Source: a virus
IMG/VR virus record: IMGVR_UViG_3300025674_000160
Coordinates: 1 to 35,402 of that record
Reading direction: 5' to 3' (one strand)
Length of the DNA stretch: 35,402 nucleotides
The translations under genes and the position numbers were made by a program. Of this stretch, positions 18,941-28,077 are shown piece after piece (positions within the stretch are counted from its first letter, which is position 1; each line of letters opens with the position of its first letter). Below the pieces are notes generated by a model that did no database searches, had not been told where the DNA came from, and saw only the letters and a list, made by a program, of their open reading frames with translations.

Positions 18941-21303
18941 TGCAGAAATTAGTATTATATATAAAAAATAATGACGGGGTCTTCAAGAGAATGGATATGT
19001 TTGAAGACGAAACAGTTACGCTTACTTCTAAAATACAAGATATTAAAGATGTAGGTAAAATATTTACGGATTATTCTAAGAGTTTTACTTTACCACCATC
19101 AAAAGAAAATAATAAGTTATTTCAACATTATTACAATGAGTCTATTGAGAATGGATTTGATGCAAGAAGTAAAAAGGATGCTATACTAGAATTAGATTTC
19201 TTACCATTTAGAAAAGGAAAGATATTTTTAGATAGCGTTACAATGAAAAATAATCAGGTTTTTGCTTACAATATTACGTTTTTTGGTAACACAGTAAGTC
19301 TGAAAGATTTATTAGGTGACGATGAATTAAGTATTTTAGATTCACTAGATGATGATTTTACGCATAATTATAATTCAGCACAGGTAAAAACAGGAATACA
19401 AAGTGGATTATTTAGTCAGAGTATTATATATCCATTAATTACTCATACTAAAAGATTGTATTATGATTCTGATGATACATCTGTAAGATTTTCTGGAAGT
19501 GCAAGCTCAACTTCAACAGGAAAATTAGTAGATAATACAAAAGATTTTACTACTGGAGTTGTTATAGGCGATGTCGTTAATAATCTTACAGATTCAACCA
19601 CGGCTACAGTTACAGCTATAGACAATAGCACTACTTTATCATTAAGCTCTGATATTATGACTTCTGGAGAAAATTACGAAATAATATATTATTCTGGTTT
19701 TTCAGGAAATTTATTTCATAATTCAAGTGTAGCTTCAACTACACAAGGTTTAGCTTTTGATGATGTGAAGCCAGCTATAAAATGTTTAGAAATTATAGAA
19801 GCTATTGAAATTAAATACAATATAGAATTTACTAGAGATTTTTTTGGCAGCACAGCATTTAGTAACTTATATTTATGGTTAAGTAGAAATAAAGGGCCTA
19901 TTGGTGGTGATGAAAATCAAGAACAATTATTAACTAGAATATGCGGAGATTGGGGATTTGCTAGTGGTGATTTAGGAGAGTTTACAGTATCTGGAGATAC
20001 TTGGACTGCTACAGCTGTTGCTGGTTCTGCATCTTTTAGTGCTACATTAGACATCACTTCTACTGGAACATATAGTGTTAAAGCAATAGATTATAATACA
20101 GGAAACATATTAGGCCAAGTAAACAATATTACAGGTAATGGACAATTAGATATAGAATTATTTAATCCAGCAACTTACAAAGTAAAATTTATAATTGAAT
20201 CTACTGATGTAGTTTCTTTTACCCCTGAATTGTCTTTAGAAAAAGTAAATTACTCTACAAGCCCACCTACAGTTACTAATGCAGTATATGATATAAATGG
20301 AACTGGAGATAGTATTTCTACAATAAGTGAAATATTGATAACAGAAAATGTTCCTAAAATAAAAATTATAGATTTTCTTACGGGTATATTTAAAACATTT
20401 AATTTAACTGCATATTATGTGACTGATGCAGCGGACGCTGATTATGAAAAAATATATGTAGATACTTTAGATAACTATTATGCTGATGCAGTTAATAATC
20501 CATCTGGAGGAACGACTGATATTACTAAGTATGTAAATATATCTAATACAGAAATAAGACCAACTACATTGTTTACTGAAATAAACTTTAGATACCAAGA
20601 CCCATCTACATTATTAAGCATAAATCATGAAGAGCAATTTAATGATGTATTTGGAGATGAAGAATTTAAACCAGTTGGAGTAGATAGAGGTACACCTTAT
20701 ACTATTGAATTACCATTTGAACACATGAAGTATGAAAGGTTATTCGATGACAATGAAGATGCTTCTAGTCCTTATAGTGGTTCTACTCCAGCATATATGA
20801 CAGATATACTTTGGGGATATTCTGCTGAAGGAGATTTTGATTCTGATACTGGAGATTACGAACCTGTTTTAACTAAGCCTCTTATATTTTATGCTATAAG
20901 AGAAAACATATCAACTGAAGACAAGGCTATAAATTGGATAAGTGATACTCCAGATTATTTACTATATTACTTCAGGCCTTCTAATACAAATGAAGATGGA
21001 ACAAGTTCTGTAGCTCCTACTTATACATTAAACTTTGACAATGAAGTAGATGAATGGAATTTAACAGATTATGATGGAGATACAAATTCATTATTTAAAA
21101 AGTTTTATGCAACTTATATAAATGATGCGTTTAATGTATATAAAAGAACATATAAATTGAAAGCTAAGTTTCCTTCTGATTTCTTAATTAATTATAGATT
21201 AAACGACGTCTTAATTATACAAGACAAACAGTTTACAATTAACTCTATAACTACTAATCTAAAAGATGGAACTAGCGACTTAGAATTATTAATAAAATTA
21301 TGA
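18940..21303 (+). CDS. Large tail protein (distal tail/baseplate-like), GTG start
   Basis: The 787-residue protein starts with GTG overlapping the previous stop (TAGTG). The N-terminus (TLTSKIQDIKDVGKIFTDYS then KSFTLPPSKENNKLFQHYYN) resembles N-terminal segments of flavobacterial phage tail proteins. Inserted beta-rich domains follow: residues about 170-245 (many Ser/Thr) and about 350-430 (GDTWTATAVAGSASFSATLD onward), which look like carbohydrate-binding or Ig-like modules. The C-terminus (DVLIIQDKQFTINSITTNLK) is a phage tail-like ending. Position just before the tape measure gene suggests a tail hub or distal tail role. Confidence 0.7.
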   Translation: MQKLVLYIKNNDGVFKRMDMFEDETVTLTSKIQDIKDVGKIFTDYSKSFTLPPSKENNKLFQHYYNESIENGFDARSKKDAILELDFLPFRKGKIFLDSVTMKNNQVFAYNITFFGNTVSLKDLLGDDELSILDSLDDDFTHNYNSAQVKTGIQSGLFSQSIIYPLITHTKRLYYDSDDTSVRFSGSASSTSTGKLVDNTKDFTTGVVIGDVVNNLTDSTTATVTAIDNSTTLSLSSDIMTSGENYEIIYYSGFSGNLFHNSSVASTTQGLAFDDVKPAIKCLEIIEAIEIKYNIEFTRDFFGSTAFSNLYLWLSRNKGPIGGDENQEQLLTRICGDWGFASGDLGEFTVSGDTWTATAVAGSASFSATLDITSTGTYSVKAIDYNTGNILGQVNNITGNGQLDIELFNPATYKVKFIIESTDVVSFTPELSLEKVNYSTSPPTVTNAVYDINGTGDSISTISEILITENVPKIKIIDFLTGIFKTFNLTAYYVTDAADADYEKIYVDTLDNYYADAVNNPSGGTTDITKYVNISNTEIRPTTLFTEINFRYQDPSTLLSINHEEQFNDVFGDEEFKPVGVDRGTPYTIELPFEHMKYERLFDDNEDASSPYSGSTPAYMTDILWGYSAEGDFDSDTGDYEPVLTKPLIFYAIRENISTEDKAINWISDTPDYLLYYFRPSNTNEDGTSSVAPTYTLNFDNEVDEWNLTDYDGDTNSLFKKFYATYINDAFNVYKRTYKLKAKFPSDFLINYRLNDVLIIQDKQFTINSITTNLKDGTSDLELLIKL

Positions 21304-21455
21304 TAAAGAATATAATAGATTTATTAAACGCTTCTGACTGGTATATTTATGATGAGGATATAGATATAGCAAAAGGGAAATATAAATCTCCATTAAATTG
21401 GCAAGAAATTAAACAGAGTATAAAACGAAACACTTATAATAATGGCAAAGGTTGA
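21300..21455 (+). CDS. Small protein between tail genes
   Basis: The 51-residue protein begins MIKNIIDLLNASDWYIYDED and continues IAKGKYKSPLNWQEIKQSIK. It starts on an ATGA overlap with the large tail gene and overlaps the tape measure gene by 14 bases, so translation is plausible. Function unknown. Confidence 0.7.
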   Translation: MIKNIIDLLNASDWYIYDEDIDIAKGKYKSPLNWQEIKQSIKRNTYNNGKG

Positions 21456-23526
21456 TGAACAAATAAAAATATATACCGTAAAGGTAAATACTGAAACAGG
21501 TAAAGTTGCTATAGAGCAGTTAGGAGACAAATTCATTAAAGCTGAATCTGCTGTAAAAAACTTAAATAAAGCATTATCTAATACCACTAAAAATGCAGTA
21601 AATCCTTTATCTGATGCAACAGGATTAGCAGGAGCGGCAGTTACAGAACTTGGTAGAGGTATCACAGACTTAAACTATGGGTTTCCAGCAATAGCAAACA
21701 ACATATCTCAGTTAGGTTCTTTATTTACAATATTAATCGCTAGAGCTGGTGGTTTAAAAGAAGCATTAGCTTTAATAGGACAAACATTAAAAGGACCATT
21801 AGGTATATTATTAGCATTTCAAGCAGTCGTAACTGTTATAGAAGCTTTTGCTAAAAAAGCAAAACAGGCAGATGATAGTATAAAAAATCTTAATAATACA
21901 TTTTCTAAGCAATCATCAGAACTACAATCTTATTTAAAAATATTAAATGATAGTAATGTTCCATTAAGTGAAAGACAGGAATTAGTTGAAAAAATAAATA
22001 AAGAACATAAAGATTTAAATATACAGTTAGACGAAGAAGGAAGATTAACTGAAGATTCAAAAAATCAGACATTATTATATGTTGAAGCTCTAAAACAAAA
22101 GGCTAAAGCACAAGCTATATTAATTGCTATACAGGATAATTATCAAAAACAATTAGAGATAGAAAACGAAGAGATAAGTGAAAGTGTTGGTGTTTGGGAT
22201 ATGCTTACTGCTGGATTAAAAAACTTCGGTAATGTAGGACAAGTAAGTACGGATTTAGTTGTCAAAGGAATTCAAAATCAATCAGATAAATTATCTGAAT
22301 TAAATGAGCAAAATGATAACCTTATTGATAAATTAAATGAAATAGGTGTAATACCAGAAGAGAATAATAAAAAAGCCAAAAAAGCTTCTGAAAGAAGAAT
22401 AAAAATATTCAAAGAACAAGAATTAGAGTTAACTAAAGAAGCAGAAAAACTTAGACAGCAAGGAATACAAGCTGATATACAATTTGAAGAAGATAAAATT
22501 GAAGCTAAAAGATTTGCTGCCATTGAAGATTTAAAAATAAAAAGAGATAGTTTCAAAGAAGACCAAACATTAAGACTAGCAAACTATCAAGCTCAGTTAC
22601 AAGTTAATAAAAAATCTGAATTAGATAAAGCTACTACTGAAGAAGAAAAATCTAAAATAGAAGCAAGATATAGAAAGGCTAATTCTGATGCTATAAAAAC
22701 ATATAATGATTCTTTATTGCAAGCAGATAGTGAATTTAAACAAGCCCTAGAAGTTACTAATCAATCTTTTGCTTTACAGACATCAGCATTCTTTAGAAAA
22801 CAAAGACAACAAGATTTTCAAGGTTATATAAATGAACTTGCTATATCTAACGATATGATGAAGCAATTTGAAGTGGAGATGGCTACAAATGAAATGGATA
22901 AGATACAAGCTCAAGATGAGTTAAGAGAACAACAATTCTTAAGAGAAGAAGATAGGCTTATTAAGCAAATTGAAATGGATAAAAGTAGAAATTTAGCTAC
23001 TTTAGAAGATGAGCAAAAATTAGCTAATCTTAGACAGAAATTTAATAATGAAGATGCAAAATCATTTGAAGCTAAAGAAAAGATTAAATTATCTATAGCA
23101 AACCAAGTAGGAAACGCTATAATAGGAATAGCTGGTAAAGGTTCTGCAATAGGAAAAGCAGTTGCAGTTGCTATGGCTATAATGAATACTAAAGAAGCAA
23201 TAACAAACGCTTTAGGTAGTAAGCCTGCTGGCCCTTGGAACATTGCTCAAGCAGTTGCAGTTGGTGCTTTTGGATTTAAGCAAGTTAAAGATATTCTTTC
23301 TACTAAACTGCCAGTAGGTACTGGTGGAGGTGGTGGAGCAGGAGCCGCACCAACAACAGTTGAAGCACCAGATTTTAATGTAGTGGGAACTGGAACAGGA
23401 AGTCAATTAGCACAGGCAGTAGGAGCTTCACAAAGCAGACCATTTAGAGCTTATGTAGTTTCAGGTGATGTTACATCTGCTCAAGAGTTTGACAGAAAAA
23501 CTGTAAACCAAGCAGCTTTAGGATAA
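21442..23526 (+). CDS. Tail tape measure protein
   Basis: The 694-residue protein has a helical N-terminus, a Gly/Ala/Leu-rich hydrophobic section (LGSLFTILIARAGGLKEALA to LLAFQAVVTVIEAFAKKAK, about residues 90-140), and then about 400 residues of charged coiled coil (KEQELELTKEAEKLRQQGIQ and similar). A second Ala/Gly-rich part near residue 560-590 (GKAVAVAMAIMNTKEAITNA) and a Gly-rich linker (TGGGGGAGAAPTTV) precede the C-terminus. This composition is diagnostic for tape measure proteins. No sheath gene was seen, so the tail is probably long and non-contractile. At about 1.5 angstrom per residue the tail would be near 100 nm. Confidence 0.88.
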   Translation: MAKVDEQIKIYTVKVNTETGKVAIEQLGDKFIKAESAVKNLNKALSNTTKNAVNPLSDATGLAGAAVTELGRGITDLNYGFPAIANNISQLGSLFTILIARAGGLKEALALIGQTLKGPLGILLAFQAVVTVIEAFAKKAKQADDSIKNLNNTFSKQSSELQSYLKILNDSNVPLSERQELVEKINKEHKDLNIQLDEEGRLTEDSKNQTLLYVEALKQKAKAQAILIAIQDNYQKQLEIENEEISESVGVWDMLTAGLKNFGNVGQVSTDLVVKGIQNQSDKLSELNEQNDNLIDKLNEIGVIPEENNKKAKKASERRIKIFKEQELELTKEAEKLRQQGIQADIQFEEDKIEAKRFAAIEDLKIKRDSFKEDQTLRLANYQAQLQVNKKSELDKATTEEEKSKIEARYRKANSDAIKTYNDSLLQADSEFKQALEVTNQSFALQTSAFFRKQRQQDFQGYINELAISNDMMKQFEVEMATNEMDKIQAQDELREQQFLREEDRLIKQIEMDKSRNLATLEDEQKLANLRQKFNNEDAKSFEAKEKIKLSIANQVGNAIIGIAGKGSAIGKAVAVAMAIMNTKEAITNALGSKPAGPWNIAQAVAVGAFGFKQVKDILSTKLPVGTGGGGGAGAAPTTVEAPDFNVVGTGTGSQLAQAVGASQSRPFRAYVVSGDVTSAQEFDRKTVNQAALG

Positions 23527-23537
23527 ACAAAACAAAA

Positions 23538-23564
23538 TTAAACATAATAAGTTATCATAATATG
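23538..23564 (+). promoter_or_regulatory. Degraded repeat copy plus the AAGTTATCATAATATG element
   Basis: The 35-base gap after the tape measure gene contains TTAAACATAATAAGTT (23538-23553), a diverged form of the dispersed repeat, directly overlapping AAGTTATCATAATATG (23549-23564), whose last three bases are the protease start codon. The upstream AAACAAAATTAA (23530-23541) matches AAACAAAATCAA at the same distance from the start codon at 28091. Confidence 0.65.
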
Positions 23565-25148
23565 AAAACGATAGAACTTTACATAGATGAGGAAAATGAG
23601 TTCTCTGGTATAGAAGCTATCTCTATAGTAGAAAATCCAGCAATAGAAGAAGATTTTATTGCCCTTAAAAAACAACATATTGAACTAGCAGAAGTAGATA
23701 AAGAGAAAAGAATATTAATGGGTGCTGCTCTAGTTCCTAATAAAAAAATATACAGAACAAACGGAGAAGAGGAATATAATATATTCTTTAGCGAAGATAC
23801 AGTAAGAAAAGCTTCTGAATTATTTTTATCAAGAGGCAAACAAAATAATTCAACATTAGAGCATCACGATAAACTTAATGGAATGTCTGTTGTAGAGTCT
23901 TGGATTGTTGAAGATAAAAAGAAAGATAAGTCAAGAAAATATGGATTTGATTTACCAGTAGGAACTTGGATGGTTTCTGTTAAAGTAAATAACGATGAAG
24001 TATGGAATGAATATGTAAAAGGAGGTAAAGTAAAAGGATTCTCTATTGAAGGATTCTTTGCAGATAAATTAGATGAAAGGCCAATGGAAAGTGTAGAAGA
24101 AGATTTTGAAGAAATGGAGGCGTTATCTAAACTGTATGAAATGGAAGAGGCGTTTTTAGAGTCTCAGGGCGTAGAACTCGAATCATATAACGATTACCCT
24201 CAAGAGGCTGTAAACAACGCTAAAAGGGCCTTAAAATGGAAAAAAGAGAAAGGTAGTTCTTGTGGAACTCCTGTGGGTTGGAGAAGAGCATCTATGTTAG
24301 CATCAAAATCTAATCTAACGAGGTCAACGATTGCACGCATGGCTTCATTTAAAAGACATCAGCAAAACAAAGATGTACCTTACACAGAAGGTTGTGGAGG
24401 TATTATGTGGGATGCTTGGGGAGGTTCTGCTGGTATAAATTGGGCTATCAATAAGCTAAAACAAATAGATAAAGATAAGATGTCTGAAATGGACGAGCTA
24501 GAATTACAATTACAAGAATCTCTTGAATGTAATAAGTTTACTCTTTCAACAGAAAAGTTTAATGATTATCCAGAAGAAGCATCTCAAAATGCAATGAGAG
24601 CATTTAAACATCAAATGGAAGAGAAATTAAGATGTGGAACTAAGGCTGGATGGCAATTAGCTAGAATGCTTGCTAAGAAAGAACCTATATCAAGATGTTT
24701 AATATCTCAAATGGCTTCCTATGTTAGATTTAGAAGAGATAAAAATGTTCCTTATGATAAAGGATGTGGTAAATTACTATGGGATGCTTGGGGTGGAGAC
24801 GCAGGCATTAACTGGGCATCTGAAAAAATAAAAGAAATAGATAAAGATTTACAGCCAATAAGCTCACTAGAATTAGCATCAATGCAAATTAATGAAGACT
24901 ATGCAATTTTTGATGATAGATTAGCTTATTCTTCTAAAGAAAAAGCAGAAGAAATAGCTTCTGATATTGGGTGTGAAGGTGTGCATGAACACGAATACGA
25001 TGGTCAAATATGGTATATGCCTTGCGAACAACATTCAGTAGAAGCTGGAAAGACAACCAAAAGTCCTTGTTGGGATGGGTATGAGCAAAAAGGCTGGAAA
25101 ATAGGTAAAAGCGGCAAAAGAGTTCCTAATTGTAAAAAGAAAAAATGA
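23562..25148 (+). CDS. XkdF-type capsid protease fused to a tandemly repeated domain
   Basis: The 528-residue protein: residues 1-170 match the XkdF/S78_2 group of prohead proteases (ENPAIEEDFIALKK, ILMGAALVPNKKIYR, a LEHHDKLNG His motif near 99-107, and GFSIEGFF with Ser161 as likely nucleophile). Residues 209-304 and 333-429 are two copies of one domain (NDYPxxA..NA.RA, CGT..GW..A.MLA, VPY..GCG...WDAWGG.AGINWA). Residues 448-528 carry GCEGVHEHEYDGQIWYMPCE and SPCWDGYEQKGWKIGKSGKR. The protease should cleave scaffold and capsid protein; the added domains may act in head assembly. The start is fixed by the AGTTATCAT element. Confidence 0.82.
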   Translation: MKTIELYIDEENEFSGIEAISIVENPAIEEDFIALKKQHIELAEVDKEKRILMGAALVPNKKIYRTNGEEEYNIFFSEDTVRKASELFLSRGKQNNSTLEHHDKLNGMSVVESWIVEDKKKDKSRKYGFDLPVGTWMVSVKVNNDEVWNEYVKGGKVKGFSIEGFFADKLDERPMESVEEDFEEMEALSKLYEMEEAFLESQGVELESYNDYPQEAVNNAKRALKWKKEKGSSCGTPVGWRRASMLASKSNLTRSTIARMASFKRHQQNKDVPYTEGCGGIMWDAWGGSAGINWAINKLKQIDKDKMSEMDELELQLQESLECNKFTLSTEKFNDYPEEASQNAMRAFKHQMEEKLRCGTKAGWQLARMLAKKEPISRCLISQMASYVRFRRDKNVPYDKGCGKLLWDAWGGDAGINWASEKIKEIDKDLQPISSLELASMQINEDYAIFDDRLAYSSKEKAEEIASDIGCEGVHEHEYDGQIWYMPCEQHSVEAGKTTKSPCWDGYEQKGWKIGKSGKRVPNCKKKK

Positions 25149-25774
25149 TAAAAAACACATCTTATAAAGTACAAGTAGATGTCGATACTGACGTCATAAG
25201 AAATGCTTATAAAATAGAAGAAGGAGCATTTGTAACTACAGAAAGTGGAGTATGGACAGTATATAATGGAGAATGGGTTAAGTTACATCCTCAATCTGGT
25301 ATTGGCTCTGGTCTAGGATGGACAAGATACGATGACGGACAATATACATCAGAAAGTAAATTATCTTTAGCATTAGACACAGAAGTAGTATTGCCAAATA
25401 ATGGAGCAACTGTATATAGAAGTTATACAGGTATTGACTATTATAATTCAACAACTGAAAAGGTATTAGCAGATAATGAAAACGATGTATATATAGCAAC
25501 TGTAGTTTTTAAATGTCAAGCACCAAATGCTAATCAAACATTTATTAGATTACAATTAGATTCTGTTAATGGTACGCCTTATGAAAGAGTAGGAGTAGAT
25601 ATACCATTTCCAAAAGGTAATGATGCTGCTCACGAATTTCATCAAGTATTTCAATATTATGCAACTGAAGATTTTGTAAGCAATGGTAGTCAATGGAAGA
25701 TTACTGCTACAGGTGGAACTGCACAAGTTTGGGATATTATATACTTTATACAAAAAACACAAAGCTATGCGTAG
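25145..25774 (+). CDS. Structural protein, possible head decoration
   Basis: The 209-residue beta-rich protein has GLGWTRYDDGQYTSESKLSL (about residues 57-76) and a C-terminal block with PFPKGNDAAHEFHQVFQYYA and WKITATGGTAQVWDIIYFIQ. Proteins with the RYDDxQYT and FPKGNDxxHxFHxVFQYY motifs recur in marine phages near capsid genes, to my recollection, without experimental function. The fold looks like a jelly roll. It overlaps the protease gene by 4 bases and the next gene by 8. Confidence 0.7.
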   Translation: MIKNTSYKVQVDVDTDVIRNAYKIEEGAFVTTESGVWTVYNGEWVKLHPQSGIGSGLGWTRYDDGQYTSESKLSLALDTEVVLPNNGATVYRSYTGIDYYNSTTEKVLADNENDVYIATVVFKCQAPNANQTFIRLQLDSVNGTPYERVGVDIPFPKGNDAAHEFHQVFQYYATEDFVSNGSQWKITATGGTAQVWDIIYFIQKTQSYA

Positions 25775-25907
25775 AGATAAATTTAAAACACCAAGTAGAA
25801 CAAGCCCTAAATCTGCAAAAAGGGGTTGTTTATGTAAAGACGGGAAAACTTATTCTAGGAAATGTTGTGATGGTTCTCTGCAAGCACAAGGCATAGGCAA
25901 AATCTAA
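25767..25907 (+). CDS. Small Cys-rich conserved phage protein
   Basis: The 46-residue protein begins MRRDKFKTPSRTSPKSAKRG and ends CLCKDGKTYSRKCCDGSLQA-QGIGKI. The CLCKDG.TYS..CC.G.LQ.QGIG pattern is a small family I know from flavobacterial phages, next to head genes. The four cysteines could bind a metal or form disulphides. The 8-base overlap with the gene before supports the start at 25767. Confidence 0.78.
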   Translation: MRRDKFKTPSRTSPKSAKRGCLCKDGKTYSRKCCDGSLQAQGIGKI

Positions 25908-25930
25908 AAATACAACACTCTTTATAGTAA

Positions 25931-25947
25931 GTAGTTATCGTATTATA
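25931..25947 (+). promoter_or_regulatory. Near copy of the AGTTATCATATTAT element
   Basis: TAGTTATCGTATTATAG differs from the other copies by one base in the core and is not joined to a start codon: the scaffold gene ATG is at 25969, 22 bases further on. That makes a purely translational role for the element less likely. Confidence 0.5.
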
Positions 25948-25968
25948 GTATAATCTTAATATAATAAT

Positions 25969-26436
25969 ATGAAAGCTACTGATATTGTTGAAAAATTCAA
26001 AAAGATACTCCTTTCTGAAGCTGAAGAAAAAGTTGAAGAAATGGAAGTACAAGAAGATGTCGTTTTAGCTGAAGATGATTCTAAGGAAATGCCTGAAGAA
26101 GTCATCGAAGAAGTTAAAGAAGACGAAAAAGAAGAGCTTTATGCTACTAAGGAAGAACTTAGTAAAGCTGTAGCGGAATTAAAAGCTATGTATGAAAGCT
26201 TAATGGAGTCTAAAGATTTAAAAGAGTCTCCAGAAGTTCCAGAAGAATTATCTTCTGAAGAAACTAAAGAAGATGTTCAAGAAGAACAAAAAGAAGAATT
26301 GTCTGCACAAGAGCCAGAAGTAGAGCCTATTGCTCATTCTCCTGAATCTAATGTAGAGAATAAAAACATCCATTTATACAGTCAAAATAGAAGCATGACT
26401 TTAATGGATAAAGTAATTAATAAAATATCTAAATAA
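25969..26436 (+). CDS. Scaffolding-like acidic coiled-coil protein
   Basis: The 155-residue protein is extremely Glu-rich and helical (EAEEKVEEMEVQEDVVLAED, EELYATKEELSKAVAELKAM) with a short basic C-terminus (SMTLMDKVINKISK). Position between the capsid protease and the major capsid protein, the size and the composition fit a scaffolding protein that organises capsid subunits and is removed by the protease. The basic tail would contact the capsid protein. Assigned by context rather than family. Confidence 0.75.
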   Translation: MKATDIVEKFKKILLSEAEEKVEEMEVQEDVVLAEDDSKEMPEEVIEEVKEDEKEELYATKEELSKAVAELKAMYESLMESKDLKESPEVPEELSSEETKEDVQEEQKEELSAQEPEVEPIAHSPESNVENKNIHLYSQNRSMTLMDKVINKISK

Positions 26437-26460
26437 TACTTATAATTAAATTAAATTAAA

Positions 26461-27408
26461 ATGGCTACTACAACTTCAATTACAACTACTTATGCTGGAG
26501 AGTTTGCTGGAAAGTATATCTCTGCTGCATTATTAAGCGGTGATACTCTTGATAAGGGTAACATCGAAATTAAACCTAATGTAAAGTATAAAGAAGTAAT
26601 CAAAACTTTTGCAAGTGATTCTAACGTTATTAAAGACGCTACTTGTGATTTTACTGATACTGCTACTATTACATTAGACGAAAGAGTATTACAACCAGAA
26701 GAGTTCCAAGTAAACCTAGAGCTTTGTAAAAAAGACTTTAGAAGTGACTGGGAAGCTATTCAAATGGGATACTCTGCTTATGATAACCTACCTCCAAAAT
26801 TCTCTGATTTCTTAATCGGACACGTTGCTGCAAAAGTTGCACAAAAAACTGAGCAAAACATTTGGGGTGGTGTAAACGGAAACGCAGGTGAGTTTGACGG
26901 ATTCACAGTAACTATGGCTGCTGATTCAGACGTAAACGATGCTGCTAACGGTTCTGAAACTTCATTTACTTCATCTAACATTGTTACTTTATTAAGTAAT
27001 GTTGTTGACGCAATTCCTAACGCAGTTTATGGTAAAGAAGATTTAAAAATCTATGTACCACCTGTAGCATGGCAAGCATATATCAGGTCTTTAGGCGGAT
27101 ATGGTGCTAACGGATTAGGTGCTGCTGGTTACAAATCTGAAGGAAACCAATGGTATAATAACAATGCTTCATTATCTTTTGAAGGTATCGAAGTTGTTTA
27201 TACTCCAGGTATGCCTTCTGACCATATCGTTGCAGGACAAAAATCAAACTTATACTTCGGTACAGGATTAATTTCTGACCACAATGAAGTAAAAGTATTA
27301 GATATGGCTGACCTTGATGGTTCTCAAAATGTAAGAGTAATCATGAGATTTACAGCTGGTGTACAGTATGGTATCGGAAGTGATTTAGTATTACTTACTT
27401 TAGCATAA
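26461..27408 (+). CDS. Major capsid protein
   Basis: The 315-residue protein starts MATTTSITTTYAGEFAGKYI. It contains QPEEFQVNLELCKKDFRSDW (about residues 79-98) as a long-arm region, IGHVAAKVAQKTEQNIWGGV (118-137), LKIYVPPVAWQAYIRSL and GIEVVYTPGMPSDHIVAGQK near the end, then VRVIMRFTAGVQYGIGSDLV. This fits HK97-fold capsid proteins of flavobacterial phages. Codon choice is visibly richer in AAC, TTC, GGT and GAC than its neighbours, as expected for the most abundant product. A strong terminator follows. Confidence 0.9.
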   Translation: MATTTSITTTYAGEFAGKYISAALLSGDTLDKGNIEIKPNVKYKEVIKTFASDSNVIKDATCDFTDTATITLDERVLQPEEFQVNLELCKKDFRSDWEAIQMGYSAYDNLPPKFSDFLIGHVAAKVAQKTEQNIWGGVNGNAGEFDGFTVTMAADSDVNDAANGSETSFTSSNIVTLLSNVVDAIPNAVYGKEDLKIYVPPVAWQAYIRSLGGYGANGLGAAGYKSEGNQWYNNNASLSFEGIEVVYTPGMPSDHIVAGQKSNLYFGTGLISDHNEVKVLDMADLDGSQNVRVIMRFTAGVQYGIGSDLVLLTLA

Positions 27409-27419
27409 TAATAAATAAT

Positions 27420-27447
27420 AAGGCAGGTCTAACCGCCTGCCTTTTTT
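27420..27447 (+). terminator. Intrinsic terminator after the major capsid gene
   Basis: AAGGCAGG (27420-27427), 8-base loop, CCTGCCTT (27436-27443) and a T run to 27447. Confidence 0.9.
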
Positions 27448-27469
27448 AATAACCTTAAAAACTAATAAT

Positions 27470-28000
27470 ATGTCTTGTAATTTATCACTTTTTAGAACAG
27501 AACCTTGTAAAGACAGCGTTGGTGGGTTAAGTAAAATCTGGTTTGTGAATTATGATGATGACCTTTATGGGAATTTAACATTTGATTCTACAAACACAGA
27601 CGCTATTGAATCTGTATCAGGAACACCGTCTGCTTATGAATATGATATAAAAGGAGCTTCTACGTTCACTCAAAATATTCAAGCAAGTAGAGAAAATGGA
27701 ACAACTGCTTTTGAGCAAGTTCTTGAATTAACTTTACATAAATTAACTATTGCTGACAATAAAGAATTAAAACTTCTTTCTTTTGGTAGACCTCACGTTA
27801 TCATTGAAGATAACAATGGAAATTATTTCTTAGCAGGTGCACAGCATGGTATGGATGTTTCTGGAGGAACTATCGTAACTGGTGGAGCTATGGGAGACTT
27901 AAGTGGATATACACTTACGTTAACTGGAATGGAAAAAGCACCAGCTTACTTTATGGAATCTGACCCAGCTACTGTTGGATTTACTGTTGTTAATTCTTAA
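27470..28000 (+). CDS. Structural protein, likely major tail tube protein
   Basis: The 176-residue protein begins MSCNLSLFRTEPCKDSVGGL and shows alternating strands with EYDIKGASTFTQNIQASREN, FEQVLELTLHKLTIADNKEL, SFGRPHVIIEDNNGNYFLAG and MGDLSGYTLTLTGMEKAP. Length and beta content fit a tail tube subunit, and related proteins are abundant virion components in flavobacterial phages. It has its own leader between two terminators, which suits high expression. The stop codon TAA lies inside a repeat copy. Confidence 0.7.
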   Translation: MSCNLSLFRTEPCKDSVGGLSKIWFVNYDDDLYGNLTFDSTNTDAIESVSGTPSAYEYDIKGASTFTQNIQASRENGTTAFEQVLELTLHKLTIADNKELKLLSFGRPHVIIEDNNGNYFLAGAQHGMDVSGGTIVTGGAMGDLSGYTLTLTGMEKAPAYFMESDPATVGFTVVNS

Positions 28001-28028
28001 ACACAGTAGGTTCTTAAACACAATAGGT
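27997..28028 (+). repeat. Two diverged dispersed-repeat copies at a gene end
   Basis: TTAAACACAGTAGGTT (27997-28012) supplies the stop codon of the tail protein gene (TAA 27998-28000). TTAAACACAATAGGT (28014-28028) follows and abuts the terminator hairpin. Both carry CACA in place of CATA. Confidence 0.85.
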
Positions 28029-28055
28029 AAGGAGGCTTCGGCCTCCTTTTCTTTT
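28029..28055 (+). terminator. Intrinsic terminator with UUCG tetraloop
   Basis: AAGGAGGC (28029-28036), TTCG loop, GCCTCCTT (28041-28048), then TTCTTTT. Confidence 0.93.
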
Positions 28056-28077
28056 ATAAAACAAAATCAATGTTTTA

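Noticed and set aside
21393-23406. Minus-strand frames in the tape measure gene
   Set aside because: They are antisense shadows of Lys/Glu/Ala codons; no minus-strand promoter or family match.
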